A DNA stretch of 64,000 nt from the NCBI RefSeq assembly GCF_947496855.1, contig NZ_CANMED010000004.1:558001-622000 (forward strand), read 5' to 3'. Source of the stretch: an uncultured Aquimarina sp. GTDB lineage: Bacteria > Bacteroidota > Bacteroidia > Flavobacteriales > Flavobacteriaceae. The notes beneath the pieces are model-generated. The model did no database searches and was not told where the DNA came from. It saw only the letters and a program-made list of their open reading frames with translations. The position numbers and the translations under genes were made by a program. Each line of letters starts with the position of its first letter. Positions within the stretch are counted from its first letter, which is position 1. Positions 9,701 through 20,600 of this stretch are shown piece by piece.

Positions 9701-12700
9701 TGCTTCCAGATACTATTGCTATATTCTCTGGTGTTGCCTCTACTTGTTCTTGAAATAGATCTACAATAGTATAATCTCTCCCATAATTGATATTAGTTTT
9801 ATTAATCTTTGAAAACAAATTATTTTCCTTTTGGGAAAAATATGTCAATGTATCCAAGGATTGATTAGAACTTATAGCAAACTGTTCAATTAAGTTATAA
9901 AAATGCTCTTTAACAGTGTTCATATCCTCTATTGAGTATACACTTTCATTAAATCTAAATTCTACAGAAAGTGTAGTTTTCAAAGGAGAAATGACGATTC
10001 TAAAATCATAATTTGCTTGTTCGTATACATCTATAGATTCTAACTTTAAAGTATCCCTTTCGCAATCTTGAAAATCATCAAAATCGTCCTGAATCGTTTC
10101 TTGAACAGGATAATTTTCGAACACGACAATATGATCCATCAAATTCATTCCTAATTCGCTTTCCGATTGAACCTCAGATAGATTTAAATAATGATGAGAA
10201 TTACTTGATGTCGCTTTTTGTTGTAAATTACTCAACAAGTCGATAGGTGTTTGAGTATTGTTATACTGAACTCTCACTGGAATTGTATTAATAAAAAGCC
10301 CTATCATATCTTCTACACCTGTTAACTCTGCAGGTCTACCTGAAACGACAGATCCGAAAACTACGTCTTTTACATTATTGTATCTAGAAAGCAAGTATCC
10401 CCATACTCCTTGTATAAAAGTATTTTCTGTTATAGATAAATTCTGACAAACTACATTCAATTTTTTATACAATTCATTCTCTACTTCGAAACTTGTTTTT
10501 GCCTGCTTGTAAGAAGATGAAATTTTGGTCTCTTTTCGGAACGGTAGTATAGCTGAATTTGAATAACCTGATAAATATGTATTCCAATAGTTTAATGATT
10601 CACTTTTGTTTATACGATCTAACCATTCAATATATTTTGAGTAATTAACAGGTGATCCAAGCGTAAAGGATTCATCTTTTCCTATGCTCGACTGTATTTT
10701 ATAAAAATCATTGATTAATATACTTATACACCATCCATCCATCAAAATATGATGATGACTCCAAATAAACTCATAAGACCCATTACCAAAATCTAATACT
10801 TTTAGCCTCATTTGGCAAGGTTGTTCCAGATCAAAACCTTCGGATCTATCCTTAGATTTTATAGACTCTATGTATTCAGCTCTCTCATTTTCATTTATAA
10901 ATTGGCGTGTAACTTTCTCATAACTAAAAGTACTCTCTGTTTTTTTCCAAACTATTTGTAACGGCTTCCCTGCAAAATCATTTGTAAAGCTTGTTCTCAG
11001 GATTCCATGTCTATTTACTAATCCATCATAGGCTTGTCTAATAGATTTGACATCTAACGCATTATACTTAATTCCATATGAAACTTGCTCAAAGTACATG
11101 CTCCTAGATTTTTCAGTCAACCAATGGTAATACATCCCCTGTTGTAATGGTGATAATTCGTAAACATCTTCTATGTCACCTTTCAATTGAATTGTTTTCA
11201 GATCGTCAAAACCTAAACCCTTTAAGGTTAAATCAGAAGGTGTAATATTCTCAGAATCATCAGTTGAAAGCCCTTCAATTAAACTTATCAGTTGTTTTTT
11301 ATAAGCTTCGATTAATAAATCAATCGTTTCTTGATGATACATAGTCTTAGGGAATCTTATTGACATGGTAAGTTGATTAGCAACCATCATTCCTGAAACA
11401 TCTAATAAGACATCAGTTCCATTTTTAATGGCTACACTTCTACCTATATCCTCATTTGCATAATCAAACAAGGAGTCATTAGAGTTACCTGCCTTACTCC
11501 CAAAATCACCCAAATAATTAAATATAATAGATGGAATAATACTTGATTTCAAGCCACTAGTAAGATATTTTAACATTCCATATCCTACTCCTTTATTTGG
11601 AATTCTTCTTAAATCTTCTTTTACTTTTACCAGTCCATTTTTATTAGAATCAATATCAGATAGATCCAAAACAAAAGGATAAACTGAGGTAAACCATCCT
11701 ACGGTTCTACTTATATCTACATTATCAATAATTTCCTCTCGGCCATGGCCTTCCATTTTTATTACACTCTTATCTAACTGAAAAACCTCTTTAATTGCAA
11801 GTCCTAATGACGCAAGTAGTACATCATTAATCTCAGTATTGTAAACTCCGTGAACTTTGGTTTGTAAAAGCTCTGTGGTTGCCTCATCCAAAATAAATGA
11901 TGCACGTCCATTATGTTCTATAAAATTGACTGTTCTTTCTCTGTCTGTAGGTAGATTTGAAATTGATTTTTTACAAATTTCTTCCCAGTATTTCTTCTCT
12001 GATGTTTTGTATAACTTATGAGCATATTCTTTTTGTAAATGAGCCCATTTCTGAAAAGAGTCTGTTTTTAATGGCAGGCATAGCTTTTCATTTTTTAAAC
12101 ACTGATTGTAAGTTGTCGATAAATCTTCCAAAAGTATTCGCCAAGACACTCCATCCACTACCAAATGATGAAGAATTAGCGCTAACCTATCACCATCACA
12201 CAATCTAAAATGACCTATTTTTAATAGAGGTCCTTTTTCTAGATCAATACTAGATTGAATTGTTTCTGATACTTGAGCCATGATTTCTAAAGCATCTTCT
12301 TTATCTTGAAGGTCATAAAAATCAACGGAATAATGTCTACTATCCCCCCCTTTATTATATTGTTTTTGAACACCATTATCACTACTGTATGTCATTCGTA
12401 AAGCGTCATGGTGTTCTACTAATTTAGTCAAACACTTTTCTAAAATATCTGGATCTATTTGATCTTTTACTTTTAACGCTACAGATTGATTATAATGATG
12501 TGGTATTTTAATAGTTGAAGCTTCAAAAAAGTAATGTTGAATTGGGGTTAGCTCTACATCCCCTTTTACCTCTGATTGATCAATAACATTATTATTAATT
12601 TCCATTAGTTTTGCTACATCTTCCAAAACGGGCTTACTCAATAACTGCTCTACCTTAATAGTATATCCCTTTTGTTTTAGACGTGACACCACCTGGATTG

Positions 12701-15700
12701 ATTTTATTGAGTCTCCGCCTAAATTGTAAAAACTATCTTTAACACTAATTGATTCTCTTTTTAAAACATCTTCCCAAACTGATAACAAGACTTTTTCTTT
12801 CTTAGTTTCAGCAGCAACATATTCTGTTCCTGTTGATATGCTTTCTACTTGAATTATTGGCAATCTTTTTTTATCTACCTTTCCATTAGACGTTAATGGC
12901 ATATTATCAAGTTGAACAAAATGATTAGGCAACATATAGTCTGGAAGGTTTTGTGATAAGAAACCTCTTAAATCAAGTGTATTCTCTCTTTGATCTGAAA
13001 CTATATAAGCTACTAATTCTTTATTTCTATTCACATCCTCATTAACCAGAACAATAGCCTCTCTTATATTTTCTTTTGCCAGTAACAAATGTTCTATTTC
13101 ACCTAATTCTATCCTAAAACCATTAATCTTTATTTGATCATCTTTTCGTCCATGGAATATCAAATCCCCATTTGGAAGCCACGCGCCTAAATCTCCAGTT
13201 TTATAAAGTCGTTCTCCTTTAACAAAAGGATTTTTTATAAATTTTTCTTCTGTTAATTCCGGAAGGTTTAGATAACCTCTAGCTAGACCTTCTCCTCCAA
13301 TACATATTTCTCCAAGAACTCCTTTAGGTTGTAGTCCATTATCTTTATCCAATACATAAATTTTAGCATTTGTGATTGGTTTTCCTATTGGAATATTTTC
13401 TACTATTAATGCGTCTTTTGTTTCCATCTTAAAAACAGAACCACAAATACTAGTTTCTGTCGGACCATAAGCATTGTAATACGTTCCATTTTCTGCATAT
13501 TCCATTACTTTATCAAAAACTGGAGATTCACCGGCAGTAATAAGTGTTTTTATTCCCGATAAGGCTTTCATATTCATCATCTTGAAATATGAAGGAGGAA
13601 TTGTAGCAATATTAATATTGTTATTTTCAATATATTCTTCTAAAGACTTTGGATCTTTTCTTTTTTCTTGATCTATCATAAATAAATTAGCTCCTGATAG
13701 AAGTATTAAGAAAATTTCCCATATCGAAGCATCAAAAGAAAATGATGCAAATTGAAGGCCGTTATAACTTGAATCCAACTCAAACTGATCAATTTGAGAA
13801 AGCATTGTATTCACAATTCCCTTATGCTCAATCATTACTCCTTTTGGTTTTCCCGTAGATCCTGAGGTGTAAATCACATATGCAAGATCTGTAGGATCAA
13901 CTACATTATCAAGTTTGGTTTCATCATAATTTAAAGGTTCAAATTCTACATCTATCGCAAATAATTCGCCTTCATAATAGTCCATATCGAACATAAAAGA
14001 TGTTTCTGTTATCAACATCTTTAAGTTAGTGTCATCGACTATATGAATTTTTCTAAGTTCTGGTAAGGTCGGATCAATAGGAATAAAAGCTGCTCCTGAT
14101 TTTAAAATACCCAGAATAGAGATAATATAAGATTCACTCCTATCTAATTGAACACCAATAAAATCTCCTTTTTCTATTCCGTAATCAGTAATTAAACATC
14201 TAGATAACTGATTAGAAATTTTATCTAATTCTGAATAGCTTAATGTTTTCCCATTAAAAGATACTGCTGTTTTGTTTGGATTTAGGTTTACTTGTTTTTC
14301 AAAAAGACTTACTAATGTGTTTTTCTTTGGATAAGGTGATTCAGTTTGATTAAAATTAATTACCTGCTCACCTATCTCACTGTTGCTTAAGTAATTAATA
14401 GACTTTATTTTATTCTTAGTATTATTCAATAGCGAAATAAGCAACTTTTTATAATGCTTCATGAAACATTCTATCATTGATTTTTCATAAACATCTTCAT
14501 TATATTTTAAAACAAATGATAGTTTACCTTCAACTTCCTGAAAATGAACTTCTATATCATTCTTACATTTAGTAATCCCTAAGTCTTTTAAACCACTAGT
14601 ATCTTCTTTATTTAAAGTTCCTAATTGGGTATTATCTGTTATATTATGAAAGGATACCGAAACATCAAAAATGGGGCTTCTAGTCATATCATATTTCAAG
14701 TCAAGATCTTCTACAAGTCTATCGAAGGAATACATTTGATGTTCATAAGCCGAAAGTGTTGATTTCTTGACTTTATCAAAAAACTCTTCAAAAGTATCTT
14801 CTCCAGACACTTGGTTTCTTAATGCCAAAACATTAAGATAAAAACCTATTTGATTTTGCAAATCTAATTGATCTCTTCCTGCGATTGGAGTACCTAGAAT
14901 AATATCTTTCTCTGATGTATATTTACTCAAAAGTATGTTTAACGCTGATAATGCCCCCATAAACAAACTTCCTCCTCTATCTTGTGTAAAAGATTTTAGT
15001 TTGTCGGTAATTGCAGAAGAAATAAATGTTCTTAAAGATCTTCCATTATATGTTTTGATTCTTGGACGTTGTTTCTGGGTTGGTAAATTTAACAAGGATA
15101 ATTCCCCTGATAAATTTTCTAGCCAGTATTTTTTATCTTCATTAAACATTTTTGTATCTAATTGGGATAATTGCCAAGAGCTATAATCTTTATATTGAAT
15201 TCTTAATTCGGGTAAATTAGGTGTAATTCCTTTAACAAATGCTTCATAATATGTCAGTACGTTTTTGGATAATACGTCCATTGACCATCCGTCACTTATG
15301 ATATGGTGCATATTATAATAAAAAACATATTCTGTATTTGATATTTGAAGAATAGCAACTCTTAACAAAGGACCTTCTTCTAAATCAAAAGGACGTTCTG
15401 AGTCTTCTTTAATATAGGTATCTACAATGTTTGTAATACTATCTTGTTCTCGATAATCCTTAAAATCTATTTTAAAATTTAATTCTTCTAATGGTAAAAT
15501 CCATTGTCTTATCTCTCCGTTACTATCTTCTTTAAAAATAGTTCTCAAGATTTCGTGACGATTAACAGTAGAGAATATAGCCCTTTTTAATTTTTCTATA
15601 TCATAGCCTCCTTTTAATCTTACTGATGAGGGCATGTTATATGCTAAAGAAGTCCCTTCATATTGACTTAAAACCCATAACCTTTTTTGAGCATCTGATA

Positions 15701-15932
15701 ACGAATAATTTGTGGAAGGCTTAATCACTGGTATAATCTGTGAACTTACTTCACTGTGGTCTATAGACTGTAAATATTTTATTAGATCTTGTTTATTTAA
15801 TTTAATTTCCTGAATTAAATCGTTAGACAGTTCTTTCTCGTATGATACTATTTCTATATTATCGTCATTTAATACAAGTCTAATATTCTCTTCCCTTAAT
15901 CTAGTGGTTAACTCTTTAGCTGTATTTTCCAT
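6771..15932 (-). CDS. NRPS7: TubC dock-C-A(Phe)-T-E-C-A-T-terminal C-like
   Basis: The 3053-residue final synthetase has a TubC-type docking domain (1-56), C14 (HHIISDG near 212), A13 (YTSGSTGKPKG near 692), T13 with LGGDSIKS near 1074, E (HHLVVDG near 1257, EGHGRE, RTVGWFTSVYP), C15 (starting ELSPLQQGM, the form that accepts D-residues), A14 (near 2197), T14 (GGNS near 2587) and a C-terminal condensation-like domain with HHSLLDD near 2770. The A13 pocket reads DAWTIAAICK, the code of the gramicidin Phe domain, so D-Phe is predicted. A14 reads DVTKLGSVAK, related to Asp/Asn pockets but with Ser at the position of the Asp-diagnostic His. There is no TE domain. The CmlA-like gene 33 bases upstream probably hydroxylates the Phe residue. 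Release presumably involves the terminal C-like domain. Confidence 0.96.
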   Translation of the reverse strand: MENTAKELTTRLREENIRLVLNDDNIEIVSYEKELSNDLIQEIKLNKQDLIKYLQSIDHSEVSSQIIPVIKPSTNYSLSDAQKRLWVLSQYEGTSLAYNMPSSVRLKGGYDIEKLKRAIFSTVNRHEILRTIFKEDSNGEIRQWILPLEELNFKIDFKDYREQDSITNIVDTYIKEDSERPFDLEEGPLLRVAILQISNTEYVFYYNMHHIISDGWSMDVLSKNVLTYYEAFVKGITPNLPELRIQYKDYSSWQLSQLDTKMFNEDKKYWLENLSGELSLLNLPTQKQRPRIKTYNGRSLRTFISSAITDKLKSFTQDRGGSLFMGALSALNILLSKYTSEKDIILGTPIAGRDQLDLQNQIGFYLNVLALRNQVSGEDTFEEFFDKVKKSTLSAYEHQMYSFDRLVEDLDLKYDMTRSPIFDVSVSFHNITDNTQLGTLNKEDTSGLKDLGITKCKNDIEVHFQEVEGKLSFVLKYNEDVYEKSMIECFMKHYKKLLISLLNNTKNKIKSINYLSNSEIGEQVINFNQTESPYPKKNTLVSLFEKQVNLNPNKTAVSFNGKTLSYSELDKISNQLSRCLITDYGIEKGDFIGVQLDRSESYIISILGILKSGAAFIPIDPTLPELRKIHIVDDTNLKMLITETSFMFDMDYYEGELFAIDVEFEPLNYDETKLDNVVDPTDLAYVIYTSGSTGKPKGVMIEHKGIVNTMLSQIDQFELDSSYNGLQFASFSFDASIWEIFLILLSGANLFMIDQEKRKDPKSLEEYIENNNINIATIPPSYFKMMNMKALSGIKTLITAGESPVFDKVMEYAENGTYYNAYGPTETSICGSVFKMETKDALIVENIPIGKPITNAKIYVLDKDNGLQPKGVLGEICIGGEGLARGYLNLPELTEEKFIKNPFVKGERLYKTGDLGAWLPNGDLIFHGRKDDQIKINGFRIELGEIEHLLLAKENIREAIVLVNEDVNRNKELVAYIVSDQRENTLDLRGFLSQNLPDYMLPNHFVQLDNMPLTSNGKVDKKRLPIIQVESISTGTEYVAAETKKEKVLLSVWEDVLKRESISVKDSFYNLGGDSIKSIQVVSRLKQKGYTIKVEQLLSKPVLEDVAKLMEINNNVIDQSEVKGDVELTPIQHYFFEASTIKIPHHYNQSVALKVKDQIDPDILEKCLTKLVEHHDALRMTYSSDNGVQKQYNKGGDSRHYSVDFYDLQDKEDALEIMAQVSETIQSSIDLEKGPLLKIGHFRLCDGDRLALILHHLVVDGVSWRILLEDLSTTYNQCLKNEKLCLPLKTDSFQKWAHLQKEYAHKLYKTSEKKYWEEICKKSISNLPTDRERTVNFIEHNGRASFILDEATTELLQTKVHGVYNTEINDVLLASLGLAIKEVFQLDKSVIKMEGHGREEIIDNVDISRTVGWFTSVYPFVLDLSDIDSNKNGLVKVKEDLRRIPNKGVGYGMLKYLTSGLKSSIIPSIIFNYLGDFGSKAGNSNDSLFDYANEDIGRSVAIKNGTDVLLDVSGMMVANQLTMSIRFPKTMYHQETIDLLIEAYKKQLISLIEGLSTDDSENITPSDLTLKGLGFDDLKTIQLKGDIEDVYELSPLQQGMYYHWLTEKSRSMYFEQVSYGIKYNALDVKSIRQAYDGLVNRHGILRTSFTNDFAGKPLQIVWKKTESTFSYEKVTRQFINENERAEYIESIKSKDRSEGFDLEQPCQMRLKVLDFGNGSYEFIWSHHHILMDGWCISILINDFYKIQSSIGKDESFTLGSPVNYSKYIEWLDRINKSESLNYWNTYLSGYSNSAILPFRKETKISSSYKQAKTSFEVENELYKKLNVVCQNLSITENTFIQGVWGYLLSRYNNVKDVVFGSVVSGRPAELTGVEDMIGLFINTIPVRVQYNNTQTPIDLLSNLQQKATSSNSHHYLNLSEVQSESELGMNLMDHIVVFENYPVQETIQDDFDDFQDCERDTLKLESIDVYEQANYDFRIVISPLKTTLSVEFRFNESVYSIEDMNTVKEHFYNLIEQFAISSNQSLDTLTYFSQKENNLFSKINKTNINYGRDYTIVDLFQEQVEATPENIAIVSGSKELTYKVLNEYSNSVASYLIDKRKGDNFTVGVELSDEPYLTLIGILGVMKSGGAYTIIDSKLPSSRVAFILEDSKCSEFVKSKDILSLIKESNKGNKRNLNLNYDSSNLAYLIYTSGTTGVPKGSQIEHKSIVNYNNWFTKEYKITSKDSSIVSSSMSFDVIYTSLYGTILNGGTLHFLDELIQKDPEKVSKYILNKKITFLKFTPTYLNLLLNNSGQYNIKNSLDLKLILTGGERQNLKDVKEIVENTNIQLVNSYGPSETTVAVCTFQITKDNLNQYLMSPVIGDPIYNNEIFILDGFMIPQPVGVIGEICIGGVGLSRGYLNQLELTSEKFVNSQYLKGKRIYRTGDLGRRLKNGTIEFIGRVDDQIKIRGYRIELGEIEKCLLSNENIQEVKVISKTTKFGHKELTAYLVGEKECNRKDLREFLLNKLPEYMVPSSFIELDKMPYTTNGKINRKMLLEKYTTNISTGVKYIKPKTKEEQVLIEVYKEVLNCDIIGTGDDFYILGGNSIKSVELIARLKQKGYVLKLGDLLSTPMLKDLAKKIKFIGSSNDEGIVVSQRKWEIGDEINLSKNQFRFFRSKHSQVRLSTVIKGFDKNIFENQFRKYLSMFPSLCIKYKKENKKITQSYVSSDIVPLNIKIKRASLFSDSKLTSFFLEPFNLVGGELIKVLILSNYNKDGDAKMLLGIHHSLLDDYTANKVQKGLTQFFENLNFSTSKFDTSNFDFVIWQNKFLSSEEGGIQREYWKKSMLRLQDVKRTIKSKRGLLNYVVQKITITDLKLKSIKQISEKRRLPTSILFLSAYQRLLDELSLNDKCLIGVNVSGREQKIKGLEVSDLMGVVDNLLPLHYKKSSKGFNKLYLEDVYEKYVSARLNQKVPFEIIREDCLQAYNKDIEDYVIGRFNFKEKNWEKNISSKCDKVTFVQQKGDWLDTVNIACSVYQNAIEVSLICSKEIYNNKGELINVKKLVDSILKLN

Positions 15933-15965
15933 TATTAAATAATTTTCTTTTTAATTTAGATTTTG

Positions 15966-17570
15966 TTAGTATTCTATTGTTTTTTCTCCAAATAACCGCT
16001 CAGCATCAATATTTCTCTCTAGACATTCTTCTACCAGTTTATTAGATTCAATAATTGGCCTTGATTCATCTGTATACTTTATAGAACTAATAAACTCCAA
16101 CCAAGGTTCTAACCCCATCGCATAAACAAATACGTTTCTAGGATTAAAGATTTTCATTAAGCTTCTACCTTGATCATAATTACATCCTGCAAGACGACGA
16201 GATTGATCCTTGTCTCTGTCCATTTTTTTTGATAGCAAAGGGCCGTAAAGCCAGGATAATGGGGCACCATCACATTCCATTCCCAAAAAAAGCACATCGA
16301 TATCTCCAATGACAGACTGTACTCTCTGATATACTTCTGGTTGAACATTACAAGAATCCGCAGCAAATAATAGTTTAAGTTTATTATGAAGAGAAACATG
16401 AAAACAAAGTTTACTTCTAACATCTAAATCCGAATGTTCCCCTATAAATGGAAGCCCTGTTATAATACATTTATCCATCTCAATAGATTCCATATCCCCT
16501 AACTCAATAACATTTTCAAAACCAATATTGTTAAGCATCAATTTTAAACTTGGATCCTGGAGATTACCTCTACTACAACCGGGAACAACAATATTTTTAA
16601 TCATATGCCTAAGCTGTAAAAGTGTCTCCAACAGTACGTGATCCTGATGATTATGAGTAATCAAAACATAATCTATTTCTTTAGGCAAGTCATTTACCGT
16701 AAATCGATTAATTTCTGTTTCGTACCCATCATAGCTAATTACTGGATCAACTAAAATTGACATCTCACTCGTTTCTACTAATACACAAGCATGTCCAAAA
16801 TACCTAGTTCGTATCCCAGCTCCTTCATATTCTTTATATTTTTTAGGTGGCTCTTTAGTAAAAAAACTTTTGAATAGTTCTTCCTGTTCAGGTTTAATCT
16901 GAAGTAGATTTTTTATTTCATTATAATCCCCTGGTTCGCGTTTCATTTTAAACAATTGATCAATTACCTGATTTCTAAAAGCGACATCCAGATGTATTAG
17001 GTTTTCATCCTCTAATCTTGGGGTACTTAAAACAAAGGGACGATCATCATCCGCCTCTACCAATTGCAATGAAATTGACTGAGAAGTTTCATCATAATAT
17101 TTACTTTGATATAATAATGATTCGAAAAATCTATAATTCGGCTGGTCGTTTAAGTCATAATACAGCTCAACAAACCCTTTTAACGCTTCTGGTATTTTCG
17201 CATACAATGGTTCCATAGAATATCCAACAGCTTCTTTCTGTAGTAACTCATTTAATTCATGTATTGCGTCTCTCAATTCTAACATATTAGCCCTTTGATC
17301 GACTGTTTTATTCATTAAATCTTTTATCTCTTCTACTCTCCCTCCTTGATAATCAATAAAAGGACCACCTAACATTTCAGGTTTTTTAACAGCAGCAGCG
17401 TGAATTTTTGGATTTTTGATATAAGACTCCATAATCTTTAAGTGCCTATCTTTAATATTCATTGCTGCCGTAGCAGGAGATACTAAATGAGACCAAGCAT
17501 ACCATTTATCTATAAGTCCTTCTATTGCGACATTGAATTTTAAATATTGTAAGTTTTCTGTTTTGCTCAT
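15966..17570 (-). CDS. CmlA-like diiron beta-hydroxylase (metallo-beta-lactamase fold)
   Basis: The 534-residue protein matches CmlA of chloramphenicol biosynthesis in length and layout: an N-terminal all-CmlA-type domain (about 1-245) and a metallo-beta-lactamase-fold domain. The metal motif HNHQDH gives His306, His308, Asp310 and His311, and GEH supplies Glu378. These are each one residue offset from the CmlA ligands as I recall them. Asp405 in AADSCN is a likely further ligand. CmlA enzymes use a dinuclear iron centre and O2 to beta-hydroxylate an aromatic aminoacyl group bound to a carrier protein. The gene sits between NRPS6 and NRPS7, 33 bases from each. The first A domain of NRPS7 has a Phe code, so the likely product is beta-hydroxy-Phe. 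The family is clear; the substrate is inferred. Confidence 0.9.
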   Translation of the reverse strand: MSKTENLQYLKFNVAIEGLIDKWYAWSHLVSPATAAMNIKDRHLKIMESYIKNPKIHAAAVKKPEMLGGPFIDYQGGRVEEIKDLMNKTVDQRANMLELRDAIHELNELLQKEAVGYSMEPLYAKIPEALKGFVELYYDLNDQPNYRFFESLLYQSKYYDETSQSISLQLVEADDDRPFVLSTPRLEDENLIHLDVAFRNQVIDQLFKMKREPGDYNEIKNLLQIKPEQEELFKSFFTKEPPKKYKEYEGAGIRTRYFGHACVLVETSEMSILVDPVISYDGYETEINRFTVNDLPKEIDYVLITHNHQDHVLLETLLQLRHMIKNIVVPGCSRGNLQDPSLKLMLNNIGFENVIELGDMESIEMDKCIITGLPFIGEHSDLDVRSKLCFHVSLHNKLKLLFAADSCNVQPEVYQRVQSVIGDIDVLFLGMECDGAPLSWLYGPLLSKKMDRDKDQSRRLAGCNYDQGRSLMKIFNPRNVFVYAMGLEPWLEFISSIKYTDESRPIIESNKLVEECLERNIDAERLFGEKTIEY

Positions 17571-17603
17571 TTTCGATATATTTTTAAATAAAAAGTATTA
17601 GAA

Positions 17604-20600
17604 TTAAATTACTGCCTTAGATACAATTCTACTGGCGTTAACCATTGTTTTTTGCCATGATTGATTTTCTATTTCATCTGATAAGGCTATAATTGTTGAA
17701 TCATGAAATAAAGTTGTCATATCCACTCGAACATCAAATTCTTCTCTAACTTTTGTAATGACTCGTGCTGCTTTTAAGCTATGACCTCCTAATGCGAAAA
17801 AATCATCTTCTATCCCTATATTTTTTCTTTCCAGTACTTCTTCCCAGATTGCTACTAATCGTTTTTCCTTTTTATTTCTTGGTGCTATATAAGAAGAATC
17901 AACAGCGAGAACTCCATCTATTGGATCCGGAAGCAATTTTTTATTTACCTTACCATTTGCAGTTAAAGGGAACTCTTGTAAGATTACATATTTTGAAGGA
18001 ATCATGTAATCAGGAATTTTCTGTAAAAGCTCTTTTTTCAAATTAAGAGGACTAATCTCTTCTTTTGTGGCAACATAAGCGACTAATTCCTTATTTCCTG
18101 AACCATCCTTTTTTAATAATACAATCGCATCATCAATCCGTTTGTTAGCTAGCAAATAGTATTCTATTTCTCCCAACTCTATACGATAACCACGAATCTT
18201 GATTTGGTCATCTTTTCTGCCTACAAACTGAATCTCACCATTTGGTAACCATTTACCTAGATCTCCAGTTTGATATAACCGTTGATCTTCATTAAATTTA
18301 TTTTTTACAAATTTTTCAGATGTAGCTTTCTCATTATTAAGATACCCTCTGGCTAAACCGTCACCACTAAGACAAATTTCACCAACAACTCCAATAGGCT
18401 GTAACAAATTATATTCACTTAAAATATACGCTTGACTATTATTTATTGGTCTGCCAATAGAAATATCCTGAGATACTTCTTTAATACTATGGGTTAGTGA
18501 AAAAGTAGTATTTTCTGTAGGTCCATAACAATTTATAATTTCTACATTATTGTACTCGCTTTTTAATTTTTGAATATGATTTGAAGATAATTTATCTCCT
18601 CCAACCAATATTGTTTTTAAAGTTTCAAATATTTTAATGTCTAGCTCAACTAGTTGATTAAACCACCCCGATGTGAACCACATTACATTCACCTCATTTC
18701 TTTGTATCTCTTCTGATAGTTTATTCGTATCTAGTAATATTTCATTAGAGCATAAAATTAATTTAGCACCATTTAATAAGGCTCCCCAGAATTCAAAAGT
18801 AGTTGCGTCAAAGGAGCAAGCTCCTGTTGCTAACAAAGTATCTTTTTTAGTAATATTATAGTAATTAGTAGACTTAACTAAACGAATTATGCTACGCTGC
18901 TCTATCATAACTCCTTTTGGCTTACCCGTAGAACCTGAAGTATACATTACATATGCTAAATCTGTAGATAGCGTCTTATTTTTTGGAGAATCTTTAGTAT
19001 AGTTTATTATCTCACTTTTAAATGATTCTAATAAGGGATTATCGATTGTAAGTTTGCACACGCAATCTTCTTCCATATAACTTATCCTTTCCTCTGGATA
19101 GCTAGGATCCAAAGGAACATAACATCCTCCTGATTTTAGCACTGCTAACTCTACAATAATCCACCATTCACTTCTTTCTAATTTAATCCCAACAAAATCT
19201 CCATATTGAATAGAATATTTTTTTATAAGGTGGTTTGCTAATTGATTTGATAGATCATCTAATTCTCTATACGTGTACTCCTTTTTTTCAAATACAAGAG
19301 CTATTTTATTAGCGCTTTCTTCAACTTGCTTGGTAAAAAGTTCTACTATTGTCTTATCCTTTGGATATTCTTCTAAAGAATTATTAAAATCATTGAGCAA
19401 TTGATATTTATCTTTTTCTGATAAATAATCAATTAGTCCTACCTTTTGATCAACATTATCCAATATTACGGACACTAATTTTCTAAAATGATCGATCAGC
19501 CTTTCTATCGAAAGCTTATCATAGACATCCGTATTATACTTTATTCCAAAAGAAAGAAAAGCTCCAACTTCTTGAAAATTAATTTCCAGATCAAATTTTG
19601 ATAGTGTTGATTTGGTATAAATAATATCTTCGATATAATTTTTGTCAGTTTGGATTCGCTCCTTTTTTTCTCCTGCATTTTGAAGAATTAGCATCGCATC
19701 AAATAAGGGGCTTCTACTTACATCTCTCTTCAATTCTAAATCATCTACCAAACGATCAAAAGGATAAGATTGATGTCTATACGCCGATAATGTATTTTCT
19801 TTAACATCATTAAATAGTTCTCGAAAACTATTATCTGGATTAATTTTGTTTCGTAATGCAAGTGTATTAATATAAAAACCAATTTGGTCTTCAAGGCTTT
19901 TATGATTTCTACCAGCTATTGGAGTTCCCAAAATTATATCCTTATCAGAAGTATAATGGTAAAACATAGCATTCCAGCATGACAATAAACCTATAAAAAG
20001 ACTACCTCCTTGTTCTTGACAAAAGTTTTTCAATCGCTGTGTTTCCCTTTCTGAGATGGTTGTCTGAAGTTTATCTCCCTTGTATGTTTTAACTTTCGGA
20101 CGTTTTTTCTCTGTTGGAAGATTTAAAACTGGTAGTTCTCCTGACAAATTATCCAACCAATACTCTTTATGAGACTGATATCCAACACTTTCTTTTTGAT
20201 TTAACTGCCAAAATGAATAGTCTTTATATTGAATATTAAGTTCTGGCAAGCTAGGAACACTCATTTCTTGATAGCACTCATAATAATGAAGAACATCATT
20301 AAACAACACCTTATTTGACCAAGCATCACTAATAATATGATGCATATTAAAGTAAAACACATAATGATCATCAGAAAGATGAATCAAAGTTGCTCGTAGT
20401 AACGGACCACTATCTAATGAAAATGGGACAAAAGAGTCATTATCAATATAAGCCTGCGCAGTTTCTTCCTTGTTTGTGGAGTCTCTTAGATCCTGATATC
20501 CCATTGTAAAACAGATATCTTCCTTAGCAACTACCCATTGTCTAACTTCACCAGATATCTCTTCTCTAAAAATTGTTCTGAGAATCTCATGTCTATCTAT

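Noticed and set aside
16157..16423. Minus-strand open frame of 88 codons in another frame
   Set aside because: It is out of frame within the CmlA-like gene, over the metal-binding region, with no recognisable motif.
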